Source: Rhabditoides inermis (lineage: Eukaryota; Nematoda; Chromadorea; Rhabditida; Rhabditidae). Taken from it: a DNA stretch of 64,000 nucleotides. Position 1 is the stretch's first letter; every line of letters starts with the position of its first letter. Below the pieces are notes generated by a model, which saw nothing but the letters and a program-made list of their open reading frames with translations, made no database searches and was not told where the DNA came from. Both the position numbers and the translations under genes were made by a program. Of this stretch, positions 53,001-63,167 are shown one piece after another. The stretch lies in contig CAWZYM010000087.1 of NCBI GenBank assembly GCA_963966185.1, forward strand, positions 1,200,001 to 1,264,000. Direction: 5' to 3'.

Positions 53001-54016
53001 CTTGCTTCTTGCTCACACCGTGAAAGAAGGTGGTCCATCACCGGCGACGGGTCGGCAAAGCGAAGAAGTCGTCTGCGCCACCGCCCACCGCAGCTGCACC
53101 TTCTCCACGTCGTCGGCGCTGTACTCGAGGATGCTGGCGAACAGCAGGGCGATGTCGGGCTGTTTGTCCGACAGGAACAGCTGCCGCAGAGTCGCGTCGT
53201 CCACACGGTACTCGTCTCGCGCGAGCCTCGTGCAACTGCTGCTCCAGCTGCAAAGGAGGGGAGAGAGGGGGGGAGAGAGAGACGTATCTTCTCGACACAG
53301 CGCATGGCGCGCGCCGTCTCCTGCCGGCGTCTTCTGCCGCGTCCTCTGCCACACTCTTCTCCTCCTCGGCCCTCGCCAGATCCGCGCGCACTCCCTCTGC
53401 TGCCTTCTCCTGCGCGTCTATGATCTCCCGCTGCCCCGTCTCCCGTCTCTCTGCTCCCGCAGCCCCGTCTCCCGTCTCTCCGCCTCCACGTCTCTCCGCC
53501 TCCACGTCTCCCGTCTCTCCGCCTCGCCCAAGACCAGGTCGCTGGGCTTGGGCGGCTCGTGCTTCTCATTCTTCGTGAGAACCTTAAAAGAGAAAACATG
53601 AGTGATAGACATTTACATGAACACATAACACAATTTCATGAATATGAACGTTCGCATCACTCTCAGTTACAACATTATTCGACTCTCTGTGTTAAAAGAC
53701 ACTTTCGAATCACTTCATAATGCACACCATACCGTATCACTTTTCAACCAGCTTTGAAATAAAAAAGTGTACCTTTTGTCCTGACAGATCCTATCCCCCG
53801 CGCGTTCTCTTGACGCGCACCTCTCCGTACTCTTCGTAGCTGATCCACGAGTAGGGCTCGGTGCCGTCGGCCTGCTTGTTGATGCGCGCGCCCAGCATCG
53901 GATCGTCGTTCAAACGAGTATTCCTTCTCAAATAACGTATGCGATACACATCATTCACGAAATCGTGTCCACTTCCTCGGACAGTTATACAATGCATGAA
54001 CCGGTGACTCGCCAAC

Positions 54017-54087
<71 letters not shown>

Positions 54088-57000
54088 CTCACACATTAGG
54101 GACATTCAAAGAATACGACTGTCACAAACAAATGATAAAAAACATAAAATAACAACGATACTTTGCATATATAATGCAATAAAAGTGAGAAAAACGAGAA
54201 AAAACTTTTCGAAAAAACATCCGCAAATATGTTCAACAGTTGTGCAAACACCACACAACACTATATTCCTGAAAATCTGCTATTAGCTCGCTATTAGCGA
54301 CGTAGTGGCGGATTAGTGGCGAAGCAGAGCTGTCACGCTTAGTGGCGCACTAGTGGCGAGATACCCGCAAAACGGCCCTTACGAGGAGTGTCGTTAGAGC
54401 CACACTCTCGGATCCGAACCAAATTGATAGGATACCTTAGTTAGGACCCCAGGCATCGATTTCTGGTGTTACTTTTTCCTACGCGCCATATACGTTTTCA
54501 GTACGAAAACGTACACGGCTGGTTTTTTGCTACCTCATTCCACCTCTGGCGGTCAACGACCGAGCCGTTGTGGCCTAGTGGTTAGCGCATCAGTCTGTCA
54601 GACCAGAGGCTGGGGTTCGAGTCCGCGCACACGATTTTTGTTTTGCCAATACTTTCGGACTTGGACTTGAAGTTTTTTTGTGTGGCGAAGTGCTTCGACC
54701 TGTTTGTAACTACAAAAATGTTTTTTTACCGTTTGCTATTGGCTTCCAATGTCGTTCAACTATACTGCGTTTTTTGTTTCTTTACACGATTTATTGTGTT
54801 GGCTGAAACGTTCAGTTTGAAAACAGTTATAACAAAGCGTGAAAATTTGTAATCTGTGTTTTCTCCATCAACAAGAAACGCAAAGTCCAGAAAGTGTTGG
54901 CAAAACAAAAACCGTGTGCGCGGACTCGAACCTCAGCCTCTGGTCTGACTCTGACAGACTGATGCGCTAACCACTAGGCCACAACAGCTCGGTCATTGAC
55001 CGCCAGAGGTGGAATGAGGTAGCAAAAAACCAGCCCTGTACGTTTTCGTACTGAAAACGTATATGGCGCGTAGGAAAAAGTAACACCAGAAATCGATGTC
55101 TGGGGTCCTAACTAACGAGGAGTGTAGTAGGGGCCACACCCTCGGATTCGTACCAAATTGATAGGATACCTTAGTTAGGACCCTAGCCATCGAATTGTGG
55201 TGTCCGAATTTCCTAAACGAACTATACGTTTCCGGTACGAAAACGTACAGGGCTCGTTTTTCGCGTTCCTCTCACCCTACGCGGCGGTCAAAGACCGAGC
55301 CGTTGTGGCCTTGTGGCGAAAGCGTCTGCCTGCCGAAATGACCCTCACGAGTTCGATTCCGCGCACATGCTTTTTGTTTTGCCAACTTATTTGGCTGATC
55401 GTCTCGCTGTTCAGTCACTGGTTAGTGAAGAAAAGAATTGACGAAAGGCATGGCCGACTCGATGGTTTCTCTTCAAGAAGGAGGACTGTCAGGAACAGAG
55501 ATGATCTACCGTGCGCAATATTACAACTTTCAACTCTACATACACAATATTCGCACACTATCAAAATACATACGACAGTGTGAAGTAGCTTGACGACGTT
55601 CGGGACTTCTCTGACAGAAGACGGTGCAGTTGCGAGCTACATAAGGCTGATGCAAATGGCACTACGCCACTAGGACGATCTACAACTGACATCGAGATCG
55701 ACAAGACTGTCTCATTAATAAAAAACTTATTTGATAGAGTTGTTTCATGGACCATGAAAAAATGATGATATGGTCTGAAAGTTCAAGTCCATAAATTTTT
55801 GAACAAAACAAAAAATATATGCGCGGAATCGAACTCGTGAGGGTCATTTCGGCAGGCAGACGCTTTCACCACTCGGCCACAACGGCTCGGTCTTCGACCG
55901 CCGCGTAGGGCGAGAGGAACGCGAAAAACGAGCCCCGTACGTTTTCGTACCGGAAACGTATAGTTCGTTTAGGAAATTCGGACACCACAATTCGATGGCT
56001 AGGGTCCTAACTAAGGTATCCTATCAATTTGGTACGAATCCGAGGGTGTGGCCCCTACTACACTCCTCGTAAGGTATCCTATCAATTTGGTTCGGATCCG
56101 AGAGTGTGGCTCTAACGACTTTCCTCGTTAGTTGCCGGCTATTAGCGCCCCCGGGTCAGAGACCGCACATTATCGTTACCGCACATTAACAGTTTTCAGT
56201 ATATGTGCTGTTCCAAAAATTACCCATGCTAACAGAGTACCCACAATGCTTAACCATTCTACGTCGGAATCAGGGTGATCAACAACGAAACCATGTGCTA
56301 CAATGAAGACTTCCTAACTCACGACTACAGTTCACCATCTACCACACTCCACACATACGCACACACTCTCTGGTAGGAAGTGTACATAGTAGGAATTGCG
56401 AGAAGTGCCCGCAGCTTTCGATGGAGCTGCTGTGTGCGTAGCAGTTTCTACTATGTGCATCTCCTTTCTACTCTCTACCACACTCACATCTGGCTCGGGG
56501 AAGAACAGCTTGGTGACGTCAACGTCCGGAGCGAGCGGAATGACGATCTCATTGGGCAGCACCGCCATCGCCGCCACCTGGACAACGTAGGGGATACAGT
56601 ACAGTACATTCAACGAGGTACAGTAACCTGTCAAATTACTTCGAAGTACATGCAATATTTACTACTGTAAAAAAAATTGTATTCCACAAACTACAGTAAT
56701 CTAGTTATGTGATAGCGTCCTCCGACTGTACGTCTCCGTGAATCTTGTCTAATTAAGAGTTGAGTCAGTGACAGTACACCATATAAACTAAAATATCTTT
56801 TTTCCGCACTCGTTACCGTACCCCGTTACCGTACCTGACTGTTGATGACGGAGCGGATCGCAGTCATCAACCCCGGCAGCTCCACCATCTCACCCATACC
56901 GGTGAGGTTGAAGTCGAACTTCTGCAAGCCGTCTCTCTCTCTCTCATCTCTTTCTATCTCTCTCCGTCGTTCTCTCTCCCTCTCTCTCTCTCTCTCTTCT

Positions 57001-58086
57001 CCATCTCTCCCCTCTCTCACCCACCGGCATTTCCAGGAACGACGCGCTGACTCCTCCAACCATGGGGGGATAGGGCAGCAGCGGCTTGAGCACCGCGCGC
57101 AGCTTTCCAGAGAACTGAAATTAAAAAAATCTCTCTCTGTCTCTCATTTCTCATTTTCTATTCCCTCCTTGATCTCTCCCATATAGATTGGTAACTGATT
57201 TCGAATTATAAAACATGTTGACTCCGACTATCGACTGTCACGACTCGGTAAAGTATTGTGCGGTCAGCGAACTGAAGAAAAAAAACAGGAAAAAAACATT
57301 TGATCCTGACATACTCACGACAATTTGGTGCGGTACGTGTGAAAACGATCTGGTACAAAACCACATTAGCAAAATAAATCGGAATGCGCACTCACGACGA
57401 TATGGTTCAGTTTTGCCTATAAATTCGTATCATAAACTTGGACATCGAAAAGCATGCGCCAGAGAGATACTTTTCGATCTACCCTCAATTTCAGAAAAAA
57501 CAGTTATAAGTATACTCACGGCGAACTGGTTCAGTGCCTACATTAAAACCCCATAACCACATTGACAAACTATGCAAATATTCTCTCTTGAAAATACTCA
57601 AGCGACAAGACCCTAATACAGTCCGGAGATTATGTCGTTCCGCCACCACTCCGCTCGTCCGTCTTGCATTTGAAAATTGAGCGCGCGCGCGAAAGTTGAA
57701 TTGTGAATTTATTCGCGTGCTCTCGCATGTGTATCGGATTTTGCCGCCTCGCACTCTGTTCACGCTGCGCTCTCTACTGGCGGCTGACTGATTCGACCTG
57801 CCACTGGTACACACTCACGACGATCTGGTTCATGCCGCCGCTGAAGCCGCAGCAGGCGACCGAGAAGTCCGCGTCGCCCGCGTACGCAACGTCCATGTCG
57901 ACGATGATCCGGTCGCGGCCCACGTTCGTCGTGTACACCTGGGATGAGTATGGTGAGGTGACGGCGTCATATGTGTCGTACGTCATCGAGGATGAAAACG
58001 TCATGAAGGGAGAGAGGAGGGAGGGAGAGAGGGAGAGAAAGAGAGAGAGAGAGAAAGAGAGAGAGAGAGGGAGGGAGGGAGAGAGG

Positions 58087-58140
<54 letters not shown>

Positions 58141-60011
58141 CAGCCAGACAGAGACACACCTTGATGCCGCCGACCCTGCACGGGATGTCGCCCATGTCCA
58201 TCTTGGTGAACTTGAAGTTCTTGAACATGGCCGGCATCTGCGCCTTTACCTGAAATCAATCGATAAATCGATAAATCATCGTAGTGGGGTAAATGAGTCA
58301 ATCGAAAAGTGATCAAAAACAATAATAAATACAATTATTAAATAAATCAAAAAATCAATAATAAAAAGAGTACCTGCGGCACGATAAAGTCGGTCATGAA
58401 GGTGCGCGAGTACTCGCCAATGTACGGCCACAGCTGATGGATCACCTGCAACGAGCCGGTTAAGCCCCGCCCCTCGTGATCCCGCCCACAAACCAGATAC
58501 CACTTGGCATCCTAGCACCCACATCCACATGCCACCTGTATCTAACGACACTAGGCGCTAGGCTCTGCCCCTCATAGCCCCGCCCACCTTGTTCATCCAC
58601 TCGACTCGCTCCGTGTCGGGGAACTGCACCCAGGCGGGCAGGTCTTGCAGCTGGGTCATGATCACCTCCCGCTCACGGGTCGAAGTGGCACGAAGGGCGA
58701 GGAGTCTGGAGGGAAGGGGGGGGGGGGGATAGGGAGAGAGAGAGGGGGGGGGGGAGAAAGAGAGACCCACCTCAACTCGCGCTTCTTCCACAGATACGTC
58801 TTGAGCACATTGAAGACGACAATGAGGATGATCCAAATGTACCTGGAAAAAACCAGGTAAACAAACAAACAAACAAACCACTCACCCATAGTCCCACTTG
58901 CCCATGCAGAACGAGAGTGTGGAGACGGCGAGTGCGCCAATGACAGGCAGCACGTAGCTGTCCCACCCCATCTCACCTAAAAGGGTAAACAAGTAAACAA
59001 ACATGTAAACAAATGAGTAAACAAGCATGGCAAATAGGTTTGCGCCGCCGCCGCCGCGGGTAATTCCAGTCGTGTGCGAAAAACATCGCGTGCGCGCGGC
59101 GCCGGTCGTAAAAGCAACAAGGTACATAAACACAAGAGCGCATCGATCTCTCTCTTTCTCTCTCTCTCTCTCACCCCTGCTTCCGTGAGAACACTCGCAC
59201 AGTTACATTCGAGTATGCGTGAACTAGTACTAGACAAGTTGAAAAGGATGCGGAGAGTGGTCGTTTGAACGCTGATCACGCTTCACTCACACTCACGAAG
59301 TGTTGACTCTCTGCCACCCTTGCATTGCGCGCAAACACAGTGTGAATCACGAAAACCGTGTCACCCGAATCGATAGGCCAAGGACCGGCGGGAAAAGAAA
59401 ACTTGCGCATACTTATTAGTCATGCATAGAGTGGCGGCCATTGATATGGGCGCAGAGTGAGTGAGTGAGCGAGAGTGGTTACTCATTGCCCTCCAGGTAC
59501 AATCAATAGCACTAAGTGAATGCAGCAAAAGAAAACAGGACTCAGTGTGAAAGGGCGCGAAAGATTGAAATCTTGGCCGTCCCGCTGTGACCTCTTGTAA
59601 ACTCGCATAAAAAGAAGAGGAGGATCCAAGATGAATGGGAATAGAAGAATGGAGAGAGAGAGAGAGAGAGAGAGATGCGGGATACAAACGCACGCACGCG
59701 TTGTTGTTTTGTTCAAAGGCGACTGGCGCAGCCCTGAGGCTAGTATATTGAACGGCAAGAGAGAGGAGGAAAGAGGCAGTGAGAGTAGAGTGAGAGAGTA
59801 GTGAGTGCAAAAACGAGACGAGGAAATCCCTCCTTCGCAACGCGCGCCGAACGCATCAAAACGGGTGTCAATAGCGAGAGAGGGTCACTAGGGCTGATGG
59901 CGAGTGAGCGAGTGTGTGACTATTTTGGCGCCACACACAACATAACACTATGATGAAAATTTAACTTATAACATGCATACCTGCTGGTTGGGGCGGCTTA
60001 TTCGTTGACAT
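46153..60011 (-). CDS. esyt-2: extended synaptotagmin (SMP + three C2 domains), 28 exons
   Basis: Encodes 917 aa. E-Syts tether the ER to the plasma membrane and move glycerolipids with an SMP domain. In order: short N-terminus [13 protein letters not shown]; hydrophobic hairpin at about 15-60 ([27 protein letters not shown]); SMP at about 95-285 ([18 protein letters not shown] through [14 protein letters not shown]); C2A at about 288-425 ([36 protein letters not shown] with a D-x-D calcium loop); C2B at about 436-550 ([11 protein letters not shown], lacking the usual Asp at the first loop, so probably calcium-independent); a long Pro/Ser-rich linker; and C2C at about 785-915 ([21 protein letters not shown]). 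Minus-strand exons: 59981-60011, 58886-58976, 58771-58842, 58588-58705, 58374-58445, 58160-58249, 57819-57938, 57025-57114, 56835-56921, 56488-56577, 52384-52483, 52153-52265, 51210-51299, 50807-50932, 50620-50673, 50237-50314, 50056-50136, 49889-49954, 49737-49834, 48849-49176, 48409-48484, 48202-48242, 48043-48138, 47636-47766, 47182-47281, 46441-46568, 46278-46386, 46153-46230. All joins keep frame. The donors at 49736 and 48848 are the least certain. Confidence 0.9.
46905..47032 (-). repeat. dispersed repeat, inverted partner of 12991-13166
   Basis: Lies in an extended-synaptotagmin intron. It carries the same blocks as 12991-13166 but lacks that copy's central 60-bp insert, so it represents the empty form. 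Confidence 0.7.
51530..52148 (-). repeat. 15-bp minisatellite filling an esyt intron
   Basis: About 41 tandem copies of CTCCCTCTCTCCTCC (as read on +), with variant units recurring about every 120 bp. Because 15 is a multiple of 3 it leaves long open frames on both strands, which are artefacts. It occupies the intron between exons 52153-52265 and 51210-51299. Confidence 0.92.
52571..52686. repeat. 116-bp perfect-armed hairpin in the large esyt intron
   Basis: The arms ATTCCGCTAATAGCTGGCCA and their reverse complement close a stem of at least 22 bp, with weaker pairing further in (GCGCCACTATC). Related CTATTAGCG and TAGTGGCG motifs recur at 54283-54360 and 56136. It is MITE-like, without an obvious target duplication. 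Confidence 0.6.
52987..53600 (-). pseudogene. coiled-coil / GRIP-like gene relic inside an esyt intron
   Basis: On the minus strand, segments of a coiled coil ([43 protein letters not shown]) lead into [20 protein letters not shown] and [16 protein letters not shown]. This resembles a Golgi-targeting GRIP domain. Successive segments lie in different frames and a one-base shift separates the coiled coil from the GRIP-like end, so it is broken or chimeric. A 21-23 bp repeat (CGTCTCCCGTCTCTCCGCCTC-like) occupies 53430-53525. The first part ([10 protein letters not shown]) also resembles the acyl-CoA synthetase segment before its AMP-binding signature. Confidence 0.45.
53821..53912 (-). pseudogene. 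long-chain acyl-CoA synthetase exon fragment
   Basis: The minus strand encodes [16 protein letters not shown] then [14 protein letters not shown], ending at a GT donor. This is the N-terminal ACSL segment (LG-R ... Y-W-SY-EV). No AMP-binding motif or other ACSL exon surrounds it in this window, so it is an isolated relic within the synaptotagmin intron. Confidence 0.55.
54019..54082 (+). repeat. (CA)n microsatellite
   Basis: Uninterrupted CA repeat of about 32 units in the large synaptotagmin intron. Confidence 0.95.
54382..56127. mobile_element. PIF/Harbinger-like foldback element 1, tRNA-like sequence in each arm
   Basis: A long palindrome starting CGAGGAGTGTCGTTAG and ending with the reverse complement, flanked by TTA on both sides (54379-54381 and 56128-56130). 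A 3-bp TWA duplication fits PIF/Harbinger. Each arm contains a tRNA-like unit (A box TGGCCTAGTGGTTAGC, B box GGTTCGAGTCC) at about 54563-54632 and, inverted, 54918-54988. The right arm is split by element 2. Confidence 0.75.
55116..56069. mobile_element. foldback element 2, nested in the right arm of element 1
   Basis: 954-bp palindrome with related ends CGAGGAGTGTAGTAGGGG, flanked by TAA duplications (55113-55115 and 56070-56072). Removing it restores the arm of element 1 exactly. Its arms carry a different tRNA-like unit (A box TGGCCGAGTGG in the right arm, TGGCCTTGTGG in the left; B box AGTTCGATTCC) at about 55300-55370 and 55820-55888. Confidence 0.75.
57620..57806 (-). repeat. dispersed 190-bp repeat, copy 2
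   Basis: Inverted relative to 36486-36672. It begins within a few bases of the splice donor of the synaptotagmin exon at 57819-57938. Confidence 0.72.
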
Positions 60012-60535
60012 TTAGCCTCACCTTAAAATGTTATAATAATCAATACACGCTTGAATACAAAATGCACGGGTCATCTCAATGCGAGGCAGGGACACAGAAG
60101 ACCAATGAGAAAATGCAATTTCCGTTGTTCGCTTCTCGAAAAAAGGCGTATTTGAAAACAAACGGGAGGACTAATCGAATAAGATGGGTTTGAGGGACAC
60201 TGACCAATTGATGAAAGTCTTCAAAGTCAAATAAAAAGATTGTGATTGTAATGCAGATTTCTCACGTTCAGCAACACAATCTTACAATCGGGAAAATCGT
60301 TGGGAGACAACCCAAATATGAAAGAAGACACTGAGTACGGCCTTGCGAAAAGGAAATGATAAGCGATAAGCAAGAGATAACTGAGATTGCTCTCATATTT
60401 CACACCGAACCGTGGCAAACGTGAGAATAAAAGTATACACCGAACATTATCACATCTCTGCCAACTCGGCTACTGATGTTGTTTCGTGTTTGCTGTCTCT
60501 GGTAGAGTGATCCACCTGGAATCAATAGATCTGAG

Positions 60536-60566
<31 letters not shown>

Positions 60567-61300
60567 GATGCGATGAGATCGAGATCTTATCATATGATTA
60601 ATCGCCAAAACGTGCGTGAAATCTCTCACAAATCACCTATGATTTCTATTTCTAAAACGTGAATGTGCGAGAGGAACGTTTATCGAACACAAAACAAAAC
60701 AAACGCGGTGATATTCACAACATAACACTGAGAATTCATACCAAAACAGTTACTCACTCGTTTCTGCCCGAAAAATCGAATCAATACGCTAAACGAATAA
60801 TTCTCAGCCACTGATTTCCATTATTTGATACTGAACAACACACATGTGAGCGAGTGAGAGAGAGAGAGAGAGTGCTAAAGCGTATGGAGACGGGAGAGCG
60901 CGCAGGCATCACACACTGTCACTTCCACATCACACTGCAAACTCACTGCAAAAAGAAGAGAGGCTCCAACTAGCATTTGTCGTGTATCATTATGAAAAAG
61001 AGAAAAGAGCGTGAGGAATAGGATAAACAAGAAACATATTTATCTCAGTTGAAAAGTTTTGGGAAACGTATGGAGGAAGTGAACATGAGTTTGGGCGCAG
61101 AAGTGGCCTCTCCACACTCGATCAATCTGTTTGCACAATGCTGCGCACCGCTAAATAGCTACCGACAGGACATATAGATACATGGATGAATGAAATTGCA
61201 TACTGCACTGACGAGAGACTAGCCGGACTAAGCAAATTGAGTAATTGGGAGAGTTATGTACAAGGTATATTTACATAAATAATATGGTACAAGTACAGCT
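60012..61300. other. intergenic, probable promoter region of esyt-2
   Basis: Separates the synaptotagmin start codon from the 3' end of the acyl-CoA dehydrogenase gene, both on the minus strand. Only short (GA)n tracts (about 60533-60567 and 60855-60872) are noticeable. Confidence 0.35.
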
Positions 61301-63129
61301 TCAAGCCAATCCCATCTGCTTGGAAATGATGGCGAGCATCACTTCATCACAACCGGCCGCGATAGAGTGCAGTCGCAGATCTCGATGGCACTGCGCCACC
61401 GGGTTCTCCCACAGAAACCCCGCGCCGCCCCAGTACTGAAATGTTAAATTTAGTATAAAACGTTTATATGAAAATACATTACATTTCCAATATCATATTC
61501 AGAAAGAGCGTTGCAAAAATATATAAGTGCAATTTCGCAAAAGATTTTGACCTCAGAGCGGATCGAACGCCCAACCTTTCGATCTGGAGTCGAACGCGCT
61601 ACCATTGCGCCATGAGGTCACGTTTCTCTGCGCCAGAGTGAGCGTACAACCGGGTTGCTATGGCGAAACGCATCAACACGAATTTTGCGATAAGGGATTT
61701 CCGAGACATTTAATTTGTACTTTTCATACCTGCATGCAAGAATCGGTGACTGTCCTCGCCAGGCGACCGGCCTTCAGTTTCGCCATAGACGCGAGAGGAG
61801 TGACGTCGTTGCCCAGAAGACGCTCCTAACAATGAAGATGAAGTAGCGGTCAGTTTCTTTGCAACTGTCTTCGCTACACAAAAAAACTATGGAACAGTCA
61901 GTATATTTAAAAGGTATTTGACGGAAGATATCTGACGCGAACGTAAAGAAATTTGATGATACCTCTCTCTACTTCTCGGAAAGGTATCTGACGCAATATT
62001 AGATGAGGATTTGGTGATGCGATAAAGTGATTATAGCCTGCGCCAGAGCGATAGTTTTCGATCTACCTCGCTTGCAGTTCGAAATACGGTGCCATAACCG
62101 TCTGCCTCTCTTGTTTTGCGCGCTATTGCCGAGAGCTGACTCTCCGTCTTCCTCTGATCTACCCCACCGCGCGCAACTTATTGCGAGCACAGAACTATAG
62201 GTACCTGGACAGCTCGGTAGAGAAGGGCGCGCACTGCCTCGAGATCTGCCTGCAGCTCGGCAAGCTTGTATTGGATCGACTGGAACAGAGTCTTTGGAGT
62301 AGACGCTCCTAACACTCCTGCATTCTCTTCCTTTTCCTTTCTCTCTCCCTTCCTCTCCCTCTCCCTCTCTCCATTTCTCTCTTTTTCCCTTCCTTCATCT
62401 CTCTCTGTCTGTCTCTCTCTCCCTCTCTCTCTCTTTCTGTCTCTCCCCCTCTCCTACCTGTTGTTCCAGCACCGTCTTCCCGAATAGCGGCCGCTCGCGC
62501 GCGTACTCTATCGTCAGATCGATGCACCTCTGAAGCGGCTCCAGCACTGTAAAAGAGATTTATTTTTACACACAGGAAAAAGGAGTGACTTGGTCATTGA
62601 AATACGATTTCGAGTGTATCATTTTGAGCAAGTCGCAAGTACTAATCGCGTGAAGAGTGAGGTGAGGAAAAGTGCTCCAATGATAAATCGAGGCAACAGT
62701 AGTTACTGGTCGGTCTTTCAAAAGTTACACGGCCAGAGCTTCTAATGAGGGGACAAACTACGTGCACCAGTGGCACAAGACGAATACGCCAGTCTGCCAG
62801 TCTGTAGAGAGTTTGCGGACATATGTGGAAAGGTGTTGTGGACAGAATGACATCGTCTCGACTTCAAGGTAAGAGGTGAACGAATCCTACAACACTCACG
62901 CACTGCCGCGCACACCATCCTCTCGTCTTGGAACTGCATCATCTGGTAGACGAAGCCGCGGCCCTCCTCACCAATGATGTGCGAGCGGGGAACGCGCACC
63001 TGTGAACACCCCTCTCTCTCTCCCTCTCTCTCTCTCAGACGGAAAAGTCGAGTACGAAGTCTACGTACTGTGCATACTGTGCGATATGTTCCATCAAGCA
63101 GCGGAGTATTGATATTATATTGGTGATTG

Positions 63130-63167
<38 letters not shown>

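Noticed and set aside
53013..53626. Single intact gene with GRIP domain
   Set aside because: The coiled-coil and GRIP-like parts lie in different frames with no convincing introns between them, so it was annotated as a relic instead.
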